Source of the DNA: Caulobacter segnis
GTDB taxonomy: Bacteria > Pseudomonadota > Alphaproteobacteria > Caulobacterales > Caulobacteraceae
Length of the DNA stretch: 40,787 nt
Direction: 5' to 3'
Assembly (NCBI RefSeq): GCF_003243465.1
Contig: NZ_QFQZ01000042.1
Coordinates: 1-40,787, forward strand
Shown here: in pieces, positions 15,268 to 22,927 of the stretch
Position numbering within the stretch: the stretch's first letter is position 1
How the letters are laid out: each line of letters opens with the position of its first letter
The notes under the pieces: generated by a model
The model's database searches: none
Told to the model about the DNA's origin: nothing
The model's input: the letters and a program-made list of their open reading frames with translations, nothing else
Program-made: the position numbers and the translations under genes

Positions 15268-16380
15268 TTAGATCGCGCCCTCGCTCAGCAGGAACGCCTT
15301 CAGCGCCGCCCGGTCCACGTCCTTGGCCACGAACGCATCCCCGATCCCGCGCACCAGCACGAAGGTCAGCTTGCCGCCTTCGGCCTTCTTGTCCTGGCCG
15401 CAGTGGGCGATCAGGGCGTCGGCGTGGAAGGGTTCCTTGCGCACATCGGCCAGGGTGGTCGGCAGGCCGGCGGCCTTGATCGCCGCCTCGGCGCGGGCGG
15501 CGTCTTGGCCCGAGCACAGGCCCTGGCTCGCCGAGAAGCGGAAGGCTTGCGCCATGCCGACGCCGACGGCCTCGCCGTGCTTGAGCGCGTCGCCAAAGCC
15601 CATCTCGGCCTCGATCGCGTGACCGAAGGTGTGGCCGAGGTTCAGCAGGGCGCGGCGGCCGGCTTCCTTCTCGTCCTCGGCGACGATCTCGGCCTTCATC
15701 TCCACCGAGCGGCCGACGGCGCGGACCAGGGCGTCGACGTCGCGCTCCAGCACCTTGGCGACGTTGGTCTCGAGCCACTCGAAGAAGGCGAAGTCGCCCA
15801 AGAGGCCGTACTTGATGATCTCGGCATAGCCGCAGGCCAGCTCGCGGGCGGGCAGGGTGGCCAGGACGTCGAGGTCGGCCAGGACGAGGCGCGGCTGGTG
15901 GAAGGCGCCGATCAGGTTCTTGCCGCGCGGGGTGTCGATGGCGGTCTTGCCGCCGACCGAGCTGTCGACTTGGGCCAGCAGCGTGGTCGGGACCTGCACG
16001 AAGTCGACGCCGCGCTTGTAGATCGCCGCCGCGAAGCCGGCGAGGTCGCCTACGACGCCGCCGCCGAACGCCACGATCTGGTCGCCGCGCTCCAGGTTCA
16101 AGGCGAGCAGGCGGTAGGAGAGATCGGCGAGGCCCGTAAAGCTCTTGCTCTCCTCGCCGGGCGGGATGGTGATCACGTCGACCGCGACGCCGGCCTTCTC
16201 CAGCGAGGCGGCCAGGCGCTCGCCGTGGTGCTCGCCGACGATCGTGTCGGTGACGATGGCCACGCGCTTGCGCTTGCCGAGAACCGGGGCGATCCGCTCG
16301 CCGGCCCGGTCGATGAGGCCCGGACCGATGACGACGTCATAGGCGCGCGCGCCCAGGCCCACGGGGACGGTGCGGATCAT
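15268..16380 (-). CDS. aroB: 3-dehydroquinate synthase
   Basis: Second enzyme of the shikimate pathway: NAD-dependent, metal-dependent cyclisation of DAHP to 3-dehydroquinate. It has 370 residues, the normal length. The NAD-binding GGGVVGDLAGF is at about 105-115, the SSVGGKTAID segment follows near 139, and the metal-binding HTFGHAIE is near 248. Conserved HGEAVGVGM is at about 267. The ATG overlaps the aroK stop in an ATGA, so the two are translationally coupled. Assignment is firm. Confidence 0.97.
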   Translation of the reverse strand: MIRTVPVGLGARAYDVVIGPGLIDRAGERIAPVLGKRKRVAIVTDTIVGEHHGERLAASLEKAGVAVDVITIPPGEESKSFTGLADLSYRLLALNLERGDQIVAFGGGVVGDLAGFAAAIYKRGVDFVQVPTTLLAQVDSSVGGKTAIDTPRGKNLIGAFHQPRLVLADLDVLATLPARELACGYAEIIKYGLLGDFAFFEWLETNVAKVLERDVDALVRAVGRSVEMKAEIVAEDEKEAGRRALLNLGHTFGHAIEAEMGFGDALKHGEAVGVGMAQAFRFSASQGLCSGQDAARAEAAIKAAGLPTTLADVRKEPFHADALIAHCGQDKKAEGGKLTFVLVRGIGDAFVAKDVDRAALKAFLLSEGAI

Positions 16381-16979
16381 TCGCTGGAAGCTCCTTGGAC
16401 CTGGCGTTCATGCAGCGCCGCCAGGATGGCGTCGACCGCCACGCCGTGCGGCGTGTCGCCGGTCTGGACGTGGACTTGCGCCTCGGCGTAGGCGGGGTTG
16501 CGGATGCGGGCCAGCTCGGTCAGCACCGCCACTGGGTCCTTGCCCTTCAGCAGCGGCCGGGTGTCCTTGCGGCCGACGCGGCGCGCCAGGAGTTCGACAT
16601 CCGCCTTCAGCCAGACCGACAGGGCCTTGTCGTTGATCAGCGCCCGGGTCTCGGGATTGACGAAGGCCCCGCCGCCGGTGGCCAGCACGTGCGGCGGCTC
16701 GTCCAGCAGGCGGGCGATCACCCGGCGCTCGCCGTCGCGAAAGGCGGCCTCGCCCAGCTCGGCGAAGATCTCGGAGATCGACCGGCCCGCGGCGGCCTCG
16801 ACCTCGTTGTCGGCGTCGCGGAACGGCAGGTCCAGCACATGGGCCAGGCGTCGGCCGACGCTGGACTTGCCCACGCCCATCAGCCCGACCAGGACGATGG
16901 TCTTGTGTCGCAGCGGCGCCAGGTCTTCGGGCCGATGGCGCACGAGCGCCTTGTCGTCGGAGGGATGGGACTCGGTCAT
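16377..16979 (-). CDS. aroK: Shikimate kinase
   Basis: Phosphorylates shikimate to shikimate-3-phosphate with ATP. It has 200 residues, with a P-loop GLMGVGKSS (32-40), substrate-binding acidic residues in FRDADNEVE (about 53-61), FRDGERR (80-86) and the GGG of ATGGGAFVNP (102-104). The lid region RRVGRKDTRPLL is near 143-154. About 20 extra N-terminal residues precede the family core, as in many alphaproteobacteria. It heads a two-gene operon with aroB (ATGA overlap), and is divergent from the secreted-protein/xerD operon with 59 bp between starts. Confidence 0.96.
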   Translation of the reverse strand: MTESHPSDDKALVRHRPEDLAPLRHKTIVLVGLMGVGKSSVGRRLAHVLDLPFRDADNEVEAAAGRSISEIFAELGEAAFRDGERRVIARLLDEPPHVLATGGGAFVNPETRALINDKALSVWLKADVELLARRVGRKDTRPLLKGKDPVAVLTELARIRNPAYAEAQVHVQTGDTPHGVAVDAILAALHERQVQGASSE

Positions 16980-17038
16980 GATGCGGTCGCGGGTTTACAC
17001 GAGGCTGGGCCAAAGCCCAAGTTTGCGAGACCCTCGTC

Positions 17039-18520
17039 ATGCGTCATAACCGCTCCATGATCTCGCTCTCGCGTTCCTCGCGCCTGCTGACGCTGTCCGG
17101 CGCGCTCGTCCTTGGCCTTTGCGGCGCCGCGCGCGCCCAGGAGGAGGTCCAGGTCAAGACCCTGGTCGCGCCGGACTATTTCTCGGGGGCCGTCGCCGAC
17201 ACCGGCCTGCCGGGCGATCTGTGGAAGGACGCCGCGCCGGGGATCATGCGCGACGTGCTGCCCAGGCTGGCCGGACCCAAGCCGCTGTCGCCGGCCTTCG
17301 CCAGCCTGGCGCGGCGGGCGCTGTCGACGGGCGCCAACGGGCCGGCCGGCGTCGGCGACGATGTCGAGATGGGCGCGGCGCGGAGCCTGGCGCTGATCGC
17401 CCTGGGCGAGGCCAAGGGCGCGGCCGCCATCCTCGACCGGGCCACCGGCGGCCCCGGCAGCGCGGCCCTGTCGATGGCCCAGGCCGAGGCGGCCCTGATC
17501 ACCGGCGATGACGACAAGGCCTGCCAGGTCGAGCAGGCCCTGACCGTGGATCGCGGCGCGGCCTACTGGCTGCGGCTGCGCGCCTTCTGCCAGCTCAAGG
17601 CCGGCCAGGCCGACGCCGCCCAGCTGACCTTCCAGCTGGCCCAGCAGCAGACAAAAGACACGGACTACGCCCGGCTGATGGGTGCGGCCCTGGCCGGGAC
17701 GCCGCCCGGCGCGGCCAATCTGAAGAACGGGGTCAACTACGCCCTGTCGCGCCGCCTGAACCTGGACGTCCAGTCCGCCGCCGCCCTGGCCACGGCCTCG
17801 CAGGCCCTCAAGCCCGTGGCCACGCCCGCCGCCGGCGAGGCGCCCGAGATCAAGGCCGGGCTGGACCTGACCGCCGCCGAGGCCTCGGACCTCGCCTTCC
17901 TGCGCCAGGCCAAGACCGTGCCGGCCTTCGTCGAAGCCGCCCGCGCCGCGGCGCCGTCGATCGCCGCCCTGGCCAAGGCCGGCGGACCGCTGCAGGACCC
18001 GGTGCTGCTGGCCCGGGCGGCGGTGGCGGTGGGCGATGTCGCCAGCGCCCAGGCGATCCGGGGCCGCCTGACCCAGGATGCGATCCCCGGCGCGAGCGCC
18101 ACGGACCTGGCCATCCTCGACGCTCTGATCGCGGCGGGCGCAGGCAAGGTCGACAACCAGGTGCTGAGCAACCTGGTCAGCCGGGGCGCGACCGGCAAGT
18201 CGGCCCAGGCCGCCGCCGTGCTGTTGTCCAGCCTGGGCGGGACGATGGACGCCGAGACGCGCACCCAGTTCGCCGCCTTCGACCTCGGCAGGCCGGCGGC
18301 GTCGGCCGCGCGGGTCCAGGTGCTGGAAGACGCCGCCGGCGCCAAGCGCAAGGGCGAGGCGGCGCTGCTGGCCCTGTCGCTGGCGCTGGACGCCGGGGCG
18401 AGCGGCCCCGCGCCCGTCGACCGGGCCCGCATCGCCCACGCCCTGAACCGCGCGGGCCTCTCCGTGGACGCCCGGGCTGTGGTGGTCGAGGGCCTGCTCG
18501 GCCTCGCCTACGCCAAATGA
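17039..18520 (+). CDS. Exported hypothetical protein, coupled to xerD
   Basis: I do not recognise a named family. The 493-residue product has a Sec-type signal peptide (basic start, hydrophobic LLTLSGALVLGLCGAARA, predicted cut before QEEVQ), although the cysteine is not in a good lipobox. The mature part is Ala/Leu-rich and helical, with repeated motifs such as LALIALGEAKGAAAIL and AQAEAALITGDDDKACQV that look like tetratricopeptide- or HEAT-like helical repeats. It is probably a periplasmic scaffold. The ATG at 17039 is used; an internal Met at 17057 would also leave a signal peptide. The stop overlaps the xerD start (ATGA at 18517-18520), which implies translational coupling. Confidence 0.85.
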   Translation: MRHNRSMISLSRSSRLLTLSGALVLGLCGAARAQEEVQVKTLVAPDYFSGAVADTGLPGDLWKDAAPGIMRDVLPRLAGPKPLSPAFASLARRALSTGANGPAGVGDDVEMGAARSLALIALGEAKGAAAILDRATGGPGSAALSMAQAEAALITGDDDKACQVEQALTVDRGAAYWLRLRAFCQLKAGQADAAQLTFQLAQQQTKDTDYARLMGAALAGTPPGAANLKNGVNYALSRRLNLDVQSAAALATASQALKPVATPAAGEAPEIKAGLDLTAAEASDLAFLRQAKTVPAFVEAARAAAPSIAALAKAGGPLQDPVLLARAAVAVGDVASAQAIRGRLTQDAIPGASATDLAILDALIAAGAGKVDNQVLSNLVSRGATGKSAQAAAVLLSSLGGTMDAETRTQFAAFDLGRPAASAARVQVLEDAAGAKRKGEAALLALSLALDAGASGPAPVDRARIAHALNRAGLSVDARAVVVEGLLGLAYAK

Positions 18521-19443
18521 GCGCGACCGCGTCCGGCTGGATCGACGCGTTCCTGGAGATGATGGCGGTCGAGCGCGCCGCCGCCCGCAACACCCTGACC
18601 GCCTACGGCAAGGACCTGGAGGACGCGCGCGGGTTTCTGAAGCGCTCGGGGCGCGATCTCGACGACGCCGACGCGGAAGGCGTCGAGGCCTATTTCCAGG
18701 ACCTTGGCGCGCGCGGCCTGTCGCCGGCCACCGCCGCCCGCCGTCGCTCGGCCGTGCGGCAGTTCTACCGCTTCGCCGTAGGCGAAGGCTGGCGGACCGA
18801 CGATCCCTCGCGCCGCGTCGCCGCGCCCAAGGCCGGCCGGCCCCTGCCCAAGGTGCTGGAGCGCGACGAGATCGAGCGGCTGCTGGCCGCCGCAACCAAC
18901 AAGGACAGCGCCCAGGGCCTGCGCCTGGCCTGCATCATCGAGCTGATCTACGCCTCGGGCCTGCGGATCTCCGAGCTCTTGGCCCTGCCGCTGTCGGCCC
19001 TGGCGCGCGATCCGGCCTACCTGATCGTCAAGGGCAAGGGCGGCAAGGAGCGGCTGGCCCCGCTGAACGACGCGGCCCGCGCGGCGGTGAAGGCCTATCT
19101 CCAGGGGCGACCGGCCTTCTTGCCGAAGGGCGCCAAGGACAGTCCCTGGCTGTTCCCCTCGCGCGGCGGTTCGGGCCGGCTGACGGCGCGACGGGTGGGG
19201 CAGCTGCTGGACGACGCGGCCATCGCCGCCGGGATTGATCGCGAGAAGGTCAGCCCCCACGTCCTGCGCCACGCCTTCGCCACGCACCTGCTGGAGGGCG
19301 GCGCGGACCTTCGGGTGATCCAGACCCTGCTGGGCCACGCCGATATCGCCACCACCCAGATCTACACCCACGTGGCCGGCGAGCACTTGGCGCAGGTGGT
19401 CCAGACCAAGCACCCGCTGGGACGGAAGAAGACGCCGCATTGA
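18517..19443 (+). CDS. xerD: Tyrosine recombinase XerD
   Basis: Site-specific recombinase that with XerC resolves chromosome dimers at dif under FtsK control. It has 308 residues, the usual length. An N-terminal SAM-like core-binding domain (1 to about 105) precedes the catalytic domain with R150 (YASGLRISELL), K174 (VKGKGGKE), H248 and R251 (HVLRHAFATHLLEGG), H274 (LLGHADIATTQIY) and the nucleophile Y283. The motif HLLEGGADLRVIQ is typical of XerD rather than XerC. It is the second gene of an operon with an exported protein. The full catalytic set argues for an active housekeeping recombinase rather than an integrase of a mobile element. Confidence 0.94.
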   Translation: MSATASGWIDAFLEMMAVERAAARNTLTAYGKDLEDARGFLKRSGRDLDDADAEGVEAYFQDLGARGLSPATAARRRSAVRQFYRFAVGEGWRTDDPSRRVAAPKAGRPLPKVLERDEIERLLAAATNKDSAQGLRLACIIELIYASGLRISELLALPLSALARDPAYLIVKGKGGKERLAPLNDAARAAVKAYLQGRPAFLPKGAKDSPWLFPSRGGSGRLTARRVGQLLDDAAIAAGIDREKVSPHVLRHAFATHLLEGGADLRVIQTLLGHADIATTQIYTHVAGEHLAQVVQTKHPLGRKKTPH

Positions 19444-19528
19444 CGGCGAGCCACGGCCACGCTTAGGAAAGCCCCCACCAAATCTACGGGTTTGCCTTGC
19501 TCGGGCCGCCCATTCTGAAAGGCCCGCC

Positions 19529-19750
19529 ATGTCGGACGAAACCCGCGACTCCAACGGCAACATCCTGGCCGACGGCGACACCGTCACCCTGATCAAGGAC
19601 CTGAAGGTCAAGGGCTCGGGCGGCGTGACCCTGAAGCGCGGCACGGTGGTCCGCAAGATCCGCCTGACCGGCGACCCCGACGAGATCGAGGCCAATGTCG
19701 ACAAGGTCCGGGGCCTGGTCCTGCGGACGGAGTTCGTGAAGAAGGCTTAG
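19529..19750 (+). CDS. PhnA-domain (YjdM-like) small protein
   Basis: A 73-residue protein matching the C-terminal domain of the PhnA/YjdM family: DSNGNILADGDTVTLIKDLK, then KGSGG, LKRGT and a closing EFVKK. Full-length YjdM has an N-terminal zinc ribbon with CxxC pairs; no cysteine is present here, so this is the short, domain-only form. The name phosphonate utilisation is historic, and the function is not established. AAAGGCC precedes the ATG. A repeat element follows directly after the stop. Confidence 0.85.
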   Translation: MSDETRDSNGNILADGDTVTLIKDLKVKGSGGVTLKRGTVVRKIRLTGDPDEIEANVDKVRGLVLRTEFVKKA

Positions 19751-19763
19751 GGGTTTGCTTCGT

Positions 19764-19901
19764 CCTTCCTCCCCCACCGGGGGAGGGGGACCGGCGAACG
19801 CCGGTGGAGGGGCCTGCCGAAATCGCCGCATGAGCGGCCCGCTCCCCTCTGTCTCGATGCGTATTCTCATCGACCCACCTCCCCCCTAATGGGGAGGAAG
19901 A
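19764..19901. repeat. Structured intergenic repeat, family A
   Basis: The left half contains two hairpins: CTCCCCC pairing with GGGGGAG, and ACCGGCG pairing with CGCCGGT. It then reads GGAGGGG. The outer ends CTTCCTCCCC and GGGGAGGAAG are inverted. The left unit is nearly identical to the minus-strand unit at 24117-24166 and similar to the one at 23993-24040. It fills the gap between convergent genes. Confidence 0.75.
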
Positions 19902-19910
19902 TATGCCGGC

Positions 19911-20396
19911 TCACGCCCCCTCGTACGCCGCCTTCAGCCCGGCGATGTCGATCTTCACCATGCCCATCATCGCCTGGAACACCCTGGCGGCGGCGGCGCG
20001 GTCGGGGCCGGTGGTCATCTCGGTCAACTGGCGCGGCGTGACCTGCCAGGAGAGGCCGTAGCGGTCCTTCAGCCAGCCGCAGGCCACCGCTTGCCCGCCG
20101 TCGGCGGTCAGCGCGTTCCAGTAGTGGTCGACCTCGTCCTGGCCGTCGCAATCGATCGTCAGCGAGATCGCGTCGGTGAAGGGGTGCCCCGGACCGCCGT
20201 TCATGGCGACATAGGACTGGCCGTCCAGCTCGAAGGCGACGGTGATCACCGATCCGGCCTTGGCCCCGGTGTGCGGCAGGTCGACGGGCAGGCCGTTGAC
20301 GCTGACGATCCGCGAGTTGGGGAACAGCGAGACGTAGAACCGCGCGGCTGCCTCGGCCTCCGTGTCGAACCACAGGAACGGGCTGATCTTTGACAT
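19911..20396 (-). CDS. VOC-family protein (PhnB-like glyoxalase fold)
   Basis: A 161-residue member of the vicinal oxygen chelate superfamily, of the PhnB/3-demethylubiquinone-methyltransferase-like type. It starts KISPFLWFDTEAEAAARFYVSLF, the usual opening of this group. A typical FELDGQSYVAMNGGP strand and the central WNALTADGGQAVACGWLKDRYGLSWQ block follow. Most such proteins have no known substrate, and the metal ligands are not obvious. The C terminus (AARVFQAMMGMVKIDIAGL) fits the family. AGGAAG precedes the ATG. It converges with the PhnA-domain gene across a repeat element. Confidence 0.88.
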   Translation of the reverse strand: MSKISPFLWFDTEAEAAARFYVSLFPNSRIVSVNGLPVDLPHTGAKAGSVITVAFELDGQSYVAMNGGPGHPFTDAISLTIDCDGQDEVDHYWNALTADGGQAVACGWLKDRYGLSWQVTPRQLTEMTTGPDRAAAARVFQAMMGMVKIDIAGLKAAYEGA

Positions 20397-20477
20397 GGGC
20401 TTCCTCCGTTAGCCCCTAGGACGCGCATGGGGCGAGGGTTCCGACAAGAGGCTGCGGAAAATCCGGGCGCGCGCCGA

Positions 20478-20508
20478 TTGACTGTCGCAACGGGAAGATT
20501 GCCTGATC
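20478..20508 (+). promoter_or_regulatory. Candidate promoter for the aldo/keto reductase
   Basis: TTGACTG (20478-20484) and GCCTGATC (20501-20508) lie 16 bases apart, a partial match to the Caulobacter housekeeping consensus. The gene starts 83 bp downstream with a good AAGGAG. The spacer is long, so this is tentative. Confidence 0.3.
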
Positions 20509-20590
20509 CTCCAGACCGGCGGCCAAGGCTCTACAGCGCGCGCGGGGCGACCCCATCTGCGGCCGATCCATCCAAACGAAGGAGCATCCC

Positions 20591-21589
20591 ATGAAGACGC
20601 GCAAACTCGGTGACGGCCTCGAGGTCTCGGCCATCGGTCTTGGCTGCATGGGCATGGGGCAGGTGTACGGCACGGCGCTGGAGGCCGCCGACGCCCACAA
20701 GCTGCTGGCCCGCGCGGTCGAGCTGGGCGTGACCTTCTTCGACACCGCCGAGGTCTATGGTCCGTACACGAATGAAGTGCTGGTCGGCGAGGGCCTCAAG
20801 CCCTTCCGCGACCAGGTGGTGATCGCCACCAAGTTCGGCTTCGACATCGCGCCGGAAGGGACGGGCGAGGGCTTCTCGCGGATGCGCGGGACCAACAGCC
20901 GCCCCGAGCACATCCGCGCCGTGGCCGAGGCGTCGCTGCAGCGCCTGGGCGTCGAGGTGATCGATCTCTTCTACCAGCACCGCGTCGATCCCAACGTGCC
21001 GATCGAGGACGTGGCCGGCACGGTCAAGGACCTGATCGCCGAGGGCAAGGTCAAGCACTTCGGCCTGTCCGAAGCCGGCACCGCGACGATCCGCAAGGCC
21101 CACGCCGTCCAGCCGGTCGCCGCCCTGCAGAGCGAATACTCGCTGTGGTTCCGCGAGCTGGAGGCGGAGGTCCTGCCGACCCTGCGCGAGCTCGGGATCG
21201 GCCTGGTGCCCTACAGCCCGCTGGGCCGCGGCTTCCTGACCGGCGCGCTGAAGAGCGACCTAGCCGACAACGACTTCCGCCGCGCCCTGCCGCGCTTCCA
21301 GGGCGAGGCGCTGGCCAAGAACCTGTCGCTGGTCGAGGCGCTGACCCAGATCGCCGCCGAGAAGGGCGCGACCCCGGCCCAGCTGGCGCTTGCCTGGATC
21401 CTGCACCAGGGCCCGGACATCGCCCCGATCCCCGGCACCACCAAGGCCGCCCGGCTGGAGGAGAACCTCGGCGCGGTCGAGCTTTCGCTCTCGGCCGAGG
21501 ACCTGGCGCGCATCGCCGCCGCCGTGCCGGAAACGGCGGTGGAAGGCGAGCGCTACACGAAGGCCGGCCTGGCGATGGTGGGGCGGTAG
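20591..21589 (+). CDS. Aldo/keto reductase
   Basis: NADPH-dependent oxidoreductase with a TIM-barrel fold, of the AKR group that includes YajO/auxin-induced-like enzymes. It has 332 residues. The catalytic tetrad is visible: D51 and Y56 (FFDTAEVYGPYTNE), K81 (IATKFGF) and H130 (FYQHRVDP). The cofactor region includes YSPLGRGFLTG and IPGTTKAARLEENLGA. It would reduce aldehydes or ketones in the cytoplasm; the substrate is not evident. AAGGAG sits eight bases before the ATG. It stands alone, followed by a repeat element. Confidence 0.93.
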   Translation: MKTRKLGDGLEVSAIGLGCMGMGQVYGTALEAADAHKLLARAVELGVTFFDTAEVYGPYTNEVLVGEGLKPFRDQVVIATKFGFDIAPEGTGEGFSRMRGTNSRPEHIRAVAEASLQRLGVEVIDLFYQHRVDPNVPIEDVAGTVKDLIAEGKVKHFGLSEAGTATIRKAHAVQPVAALQSEYSLWFRELEAEVLPTLRELGIGLVPYSPLGRGFLTGALKSDLADNDFRRALPRFQGEALAKNLSLVEALTQIAAEKGATPAQLALAWILHQGPDIAPIPGTTKAARLEENLGAVELSLSAEDLARIAAAVPETAVEGERYTKAGLAMVGR

Positions 21590-21615
21590 GGCCCTTCGCC
21601 ACCTCAATAGAGGCC

Positions 21616-21745
21616 GTCATTCCCGCCCTCGTGGCGGGAACCCCTGGTTCAGCTGACACGTGAGACGCAAGCGGACTGCTAAGCAGTCCGCCCCTCTTGC
21701 ACCTGCGGCGGATAGAGGGGTTCTCGCCACGAGGGCGAGAATGAC
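21616..21745. repeat. Long inverted repeat element, family B
   Basis: Arms 21616-21645 and 21716-21745 are inverse complements at 28 of 30 positions. Each arm is itself a hairpin (CCCGCC..GGCGGG and CTCGCC..GGCGAG). The centre holds a further perfect 10-bp hairpin (21671-21680/21682-21691). The outermost GTCAT/ATGAC and the internal AACCCCT layout match the elements at 28831 and 35138. Confidence 0.75.
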
Positions 21746-21806
21746 GGGCGTAGATATGGGCGGGGAGCGCTTGCCCCTCGCCGCAACCTAGGCCCACACT
21801 CCGTCC

Positions 21807-22823
21807 ATGGCCGACAACCCGCTCCGCACGCTCGACTCGTTCGAACTGATCAAGTTGGGCAAGGCGTCGGTGACGGTCGGCGGGCTGGCGGCCGGGGTGC
21901 TGATCGTCGGGGCGGCCCTGGTCGCCGCGCGGCTGACCTCGGCGGGTTTTCGGCGGCTGCGCGAGCGAGCGGCGGGCGACGCGGCCTCGCTGTATGTGGT
22001 CGAGAAGGTCTCAACCTACGCCCTGATCGTCATCGGCGTCGTGGTCGGCCTGTCGACCATGGGCGTGGATCTCACCTCGCTGACCGTGTTCGCGGGCGCC
22101 CTCGGCGTCGGCGTGGGTCTTGGCCTGCAGGGCGTGATCAAAGACTTCGCGTCCGGCGTCAGTCTGGTGTTCGAGCGGCTGGTGGCGGTCGGCGACTTCG
22201 TCGAGCTGCCGAACGGCGGCCGCGGCGTGGTCCACGAGATCGGCCCGCGCGCCACCCGCATCCGCACCAACGACAGCACCGACATCATCGTCCCGAACTC
22301 GGTGCTGGTGAACGACCAGGTGATCAACTGGACCCTGCGCGGCACCAACCGCCGCATCCGGGTGCCGTTCGTCACCGCCTTCGGCGTCGACAAGGAGAAG
22401 GTCCGCGAGGCGGTGCTGAAGGCCGCCAAGAGCGCGCCGTTCACCTCGCCCGACAACGCCACCCGCCGCGCCCAGGTGTGGCTGGTCGGCTATGGCGACC
22501 ACGCCCTGAAGTTCGAGCTGATCGTCTGGCCGACCGTCGAGGCCGTGCGGCGTCCGGCTGCGATCTTCGCGGCCTATACCTGGCTGATCGACGACGCCTT
22601 GCGCGGCGCGGGCATCGAGATCCCGTATCCGCAGCGGGACGTGCGTCTGCGCGGCCTGTTCGGCGAGGAGGGCGAGGACGCCCTGACCAGCCTGCGCCTG
22701 GAGCCCGCCGCGCGGCGTCGCAAGACCAAGGCGGCCAAGGCCGGCTCCAGCAACGACGCCGCCGCCGACCTCGAGCGCGAGGATCCGGAAGAAGCTCCCC
22801 GGCCGCCGCCGCCGAAGAGCTGA
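21807..22823 (+). CDS. MscS-family mechanosensitive channel
   Basis: A 338-residue inner-membrane channel that would release solutes on membrane tension. Predicted helices lie at about 25-47, 65-85 and 90-118; the last is the pore helix, rich in Gly/Ala (AGALGVGVGLGLQGVIKDFASG). The beta domain follows, with VGDFVELPNGGRGVVHEIGPR and the conserved IIVPNSVLVNDQVINW. A C-terminal alpha/beta domain covers about 190-280. A charged Lys/Arg/Ala/Pro-rich tail of about 50 residues follows. There is no strong ribosome site; the repeat element at 21616-21745 occupies the leader. Confidence 0.93.
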   Translation: MADNPLRTLDSFELIKLGKASVTVGGLAAGVLIVGAALVAARLTSAGFRRLRERAAGDAASLYVVEKVSTYALIVIGVVVGLSTMGVDLTSLTVFAGALGVGVGLGLQGVIKDFASGVSLVFERLVAVGDFVELPNGGRGVVHEIGPRATRIRTNDSTDIIVPNSVLVNDQVINWTLRGTNRRIRVPFVTAFGVDKEKVREAVLKAAKSAPFTSPDNATRRAQVWLVGYGDHALKFELIVWPTVEAVRRPAAIFAAYTWLIDDALRGAGIEIPYPQRDVRLRGLFGEEGEDALTSLRLEPAARRRKTKAAKAGSSNDAAADLEREDPEEAPRPPPPKS

Positions 22824-22885
22824 CCCAAGCGTCAGTCTTGACCTCCATGCCGCGCCGCCGCACTGTTCTCGCAACTGCGAAATGA

Positions 22886-22901
22886 CCGCTCCCGAGAGCG
22901 G
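22886..22901. repeat. Short hairpin before the CoA lyase gene
   Basis: CCGCTC (22886-22891) and GAGCGG (22896-22901) flank a CCGA loop, about 27 bases before the ATG. No T-run follows, so it is more likely a leader structure than a terminator of mscS. Confidence 0.35.
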
Positions 22902-22927
22902 CGAGACAAGAACGGGGAGTGACCGGC

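Noticed and set aside
18517..19443. Tyrosine recombinase as an integrase of a genomic island
   Set aside because: Length, full XerD signature and housekeeping context fit chromosomal XerD; flanking composition is normal.
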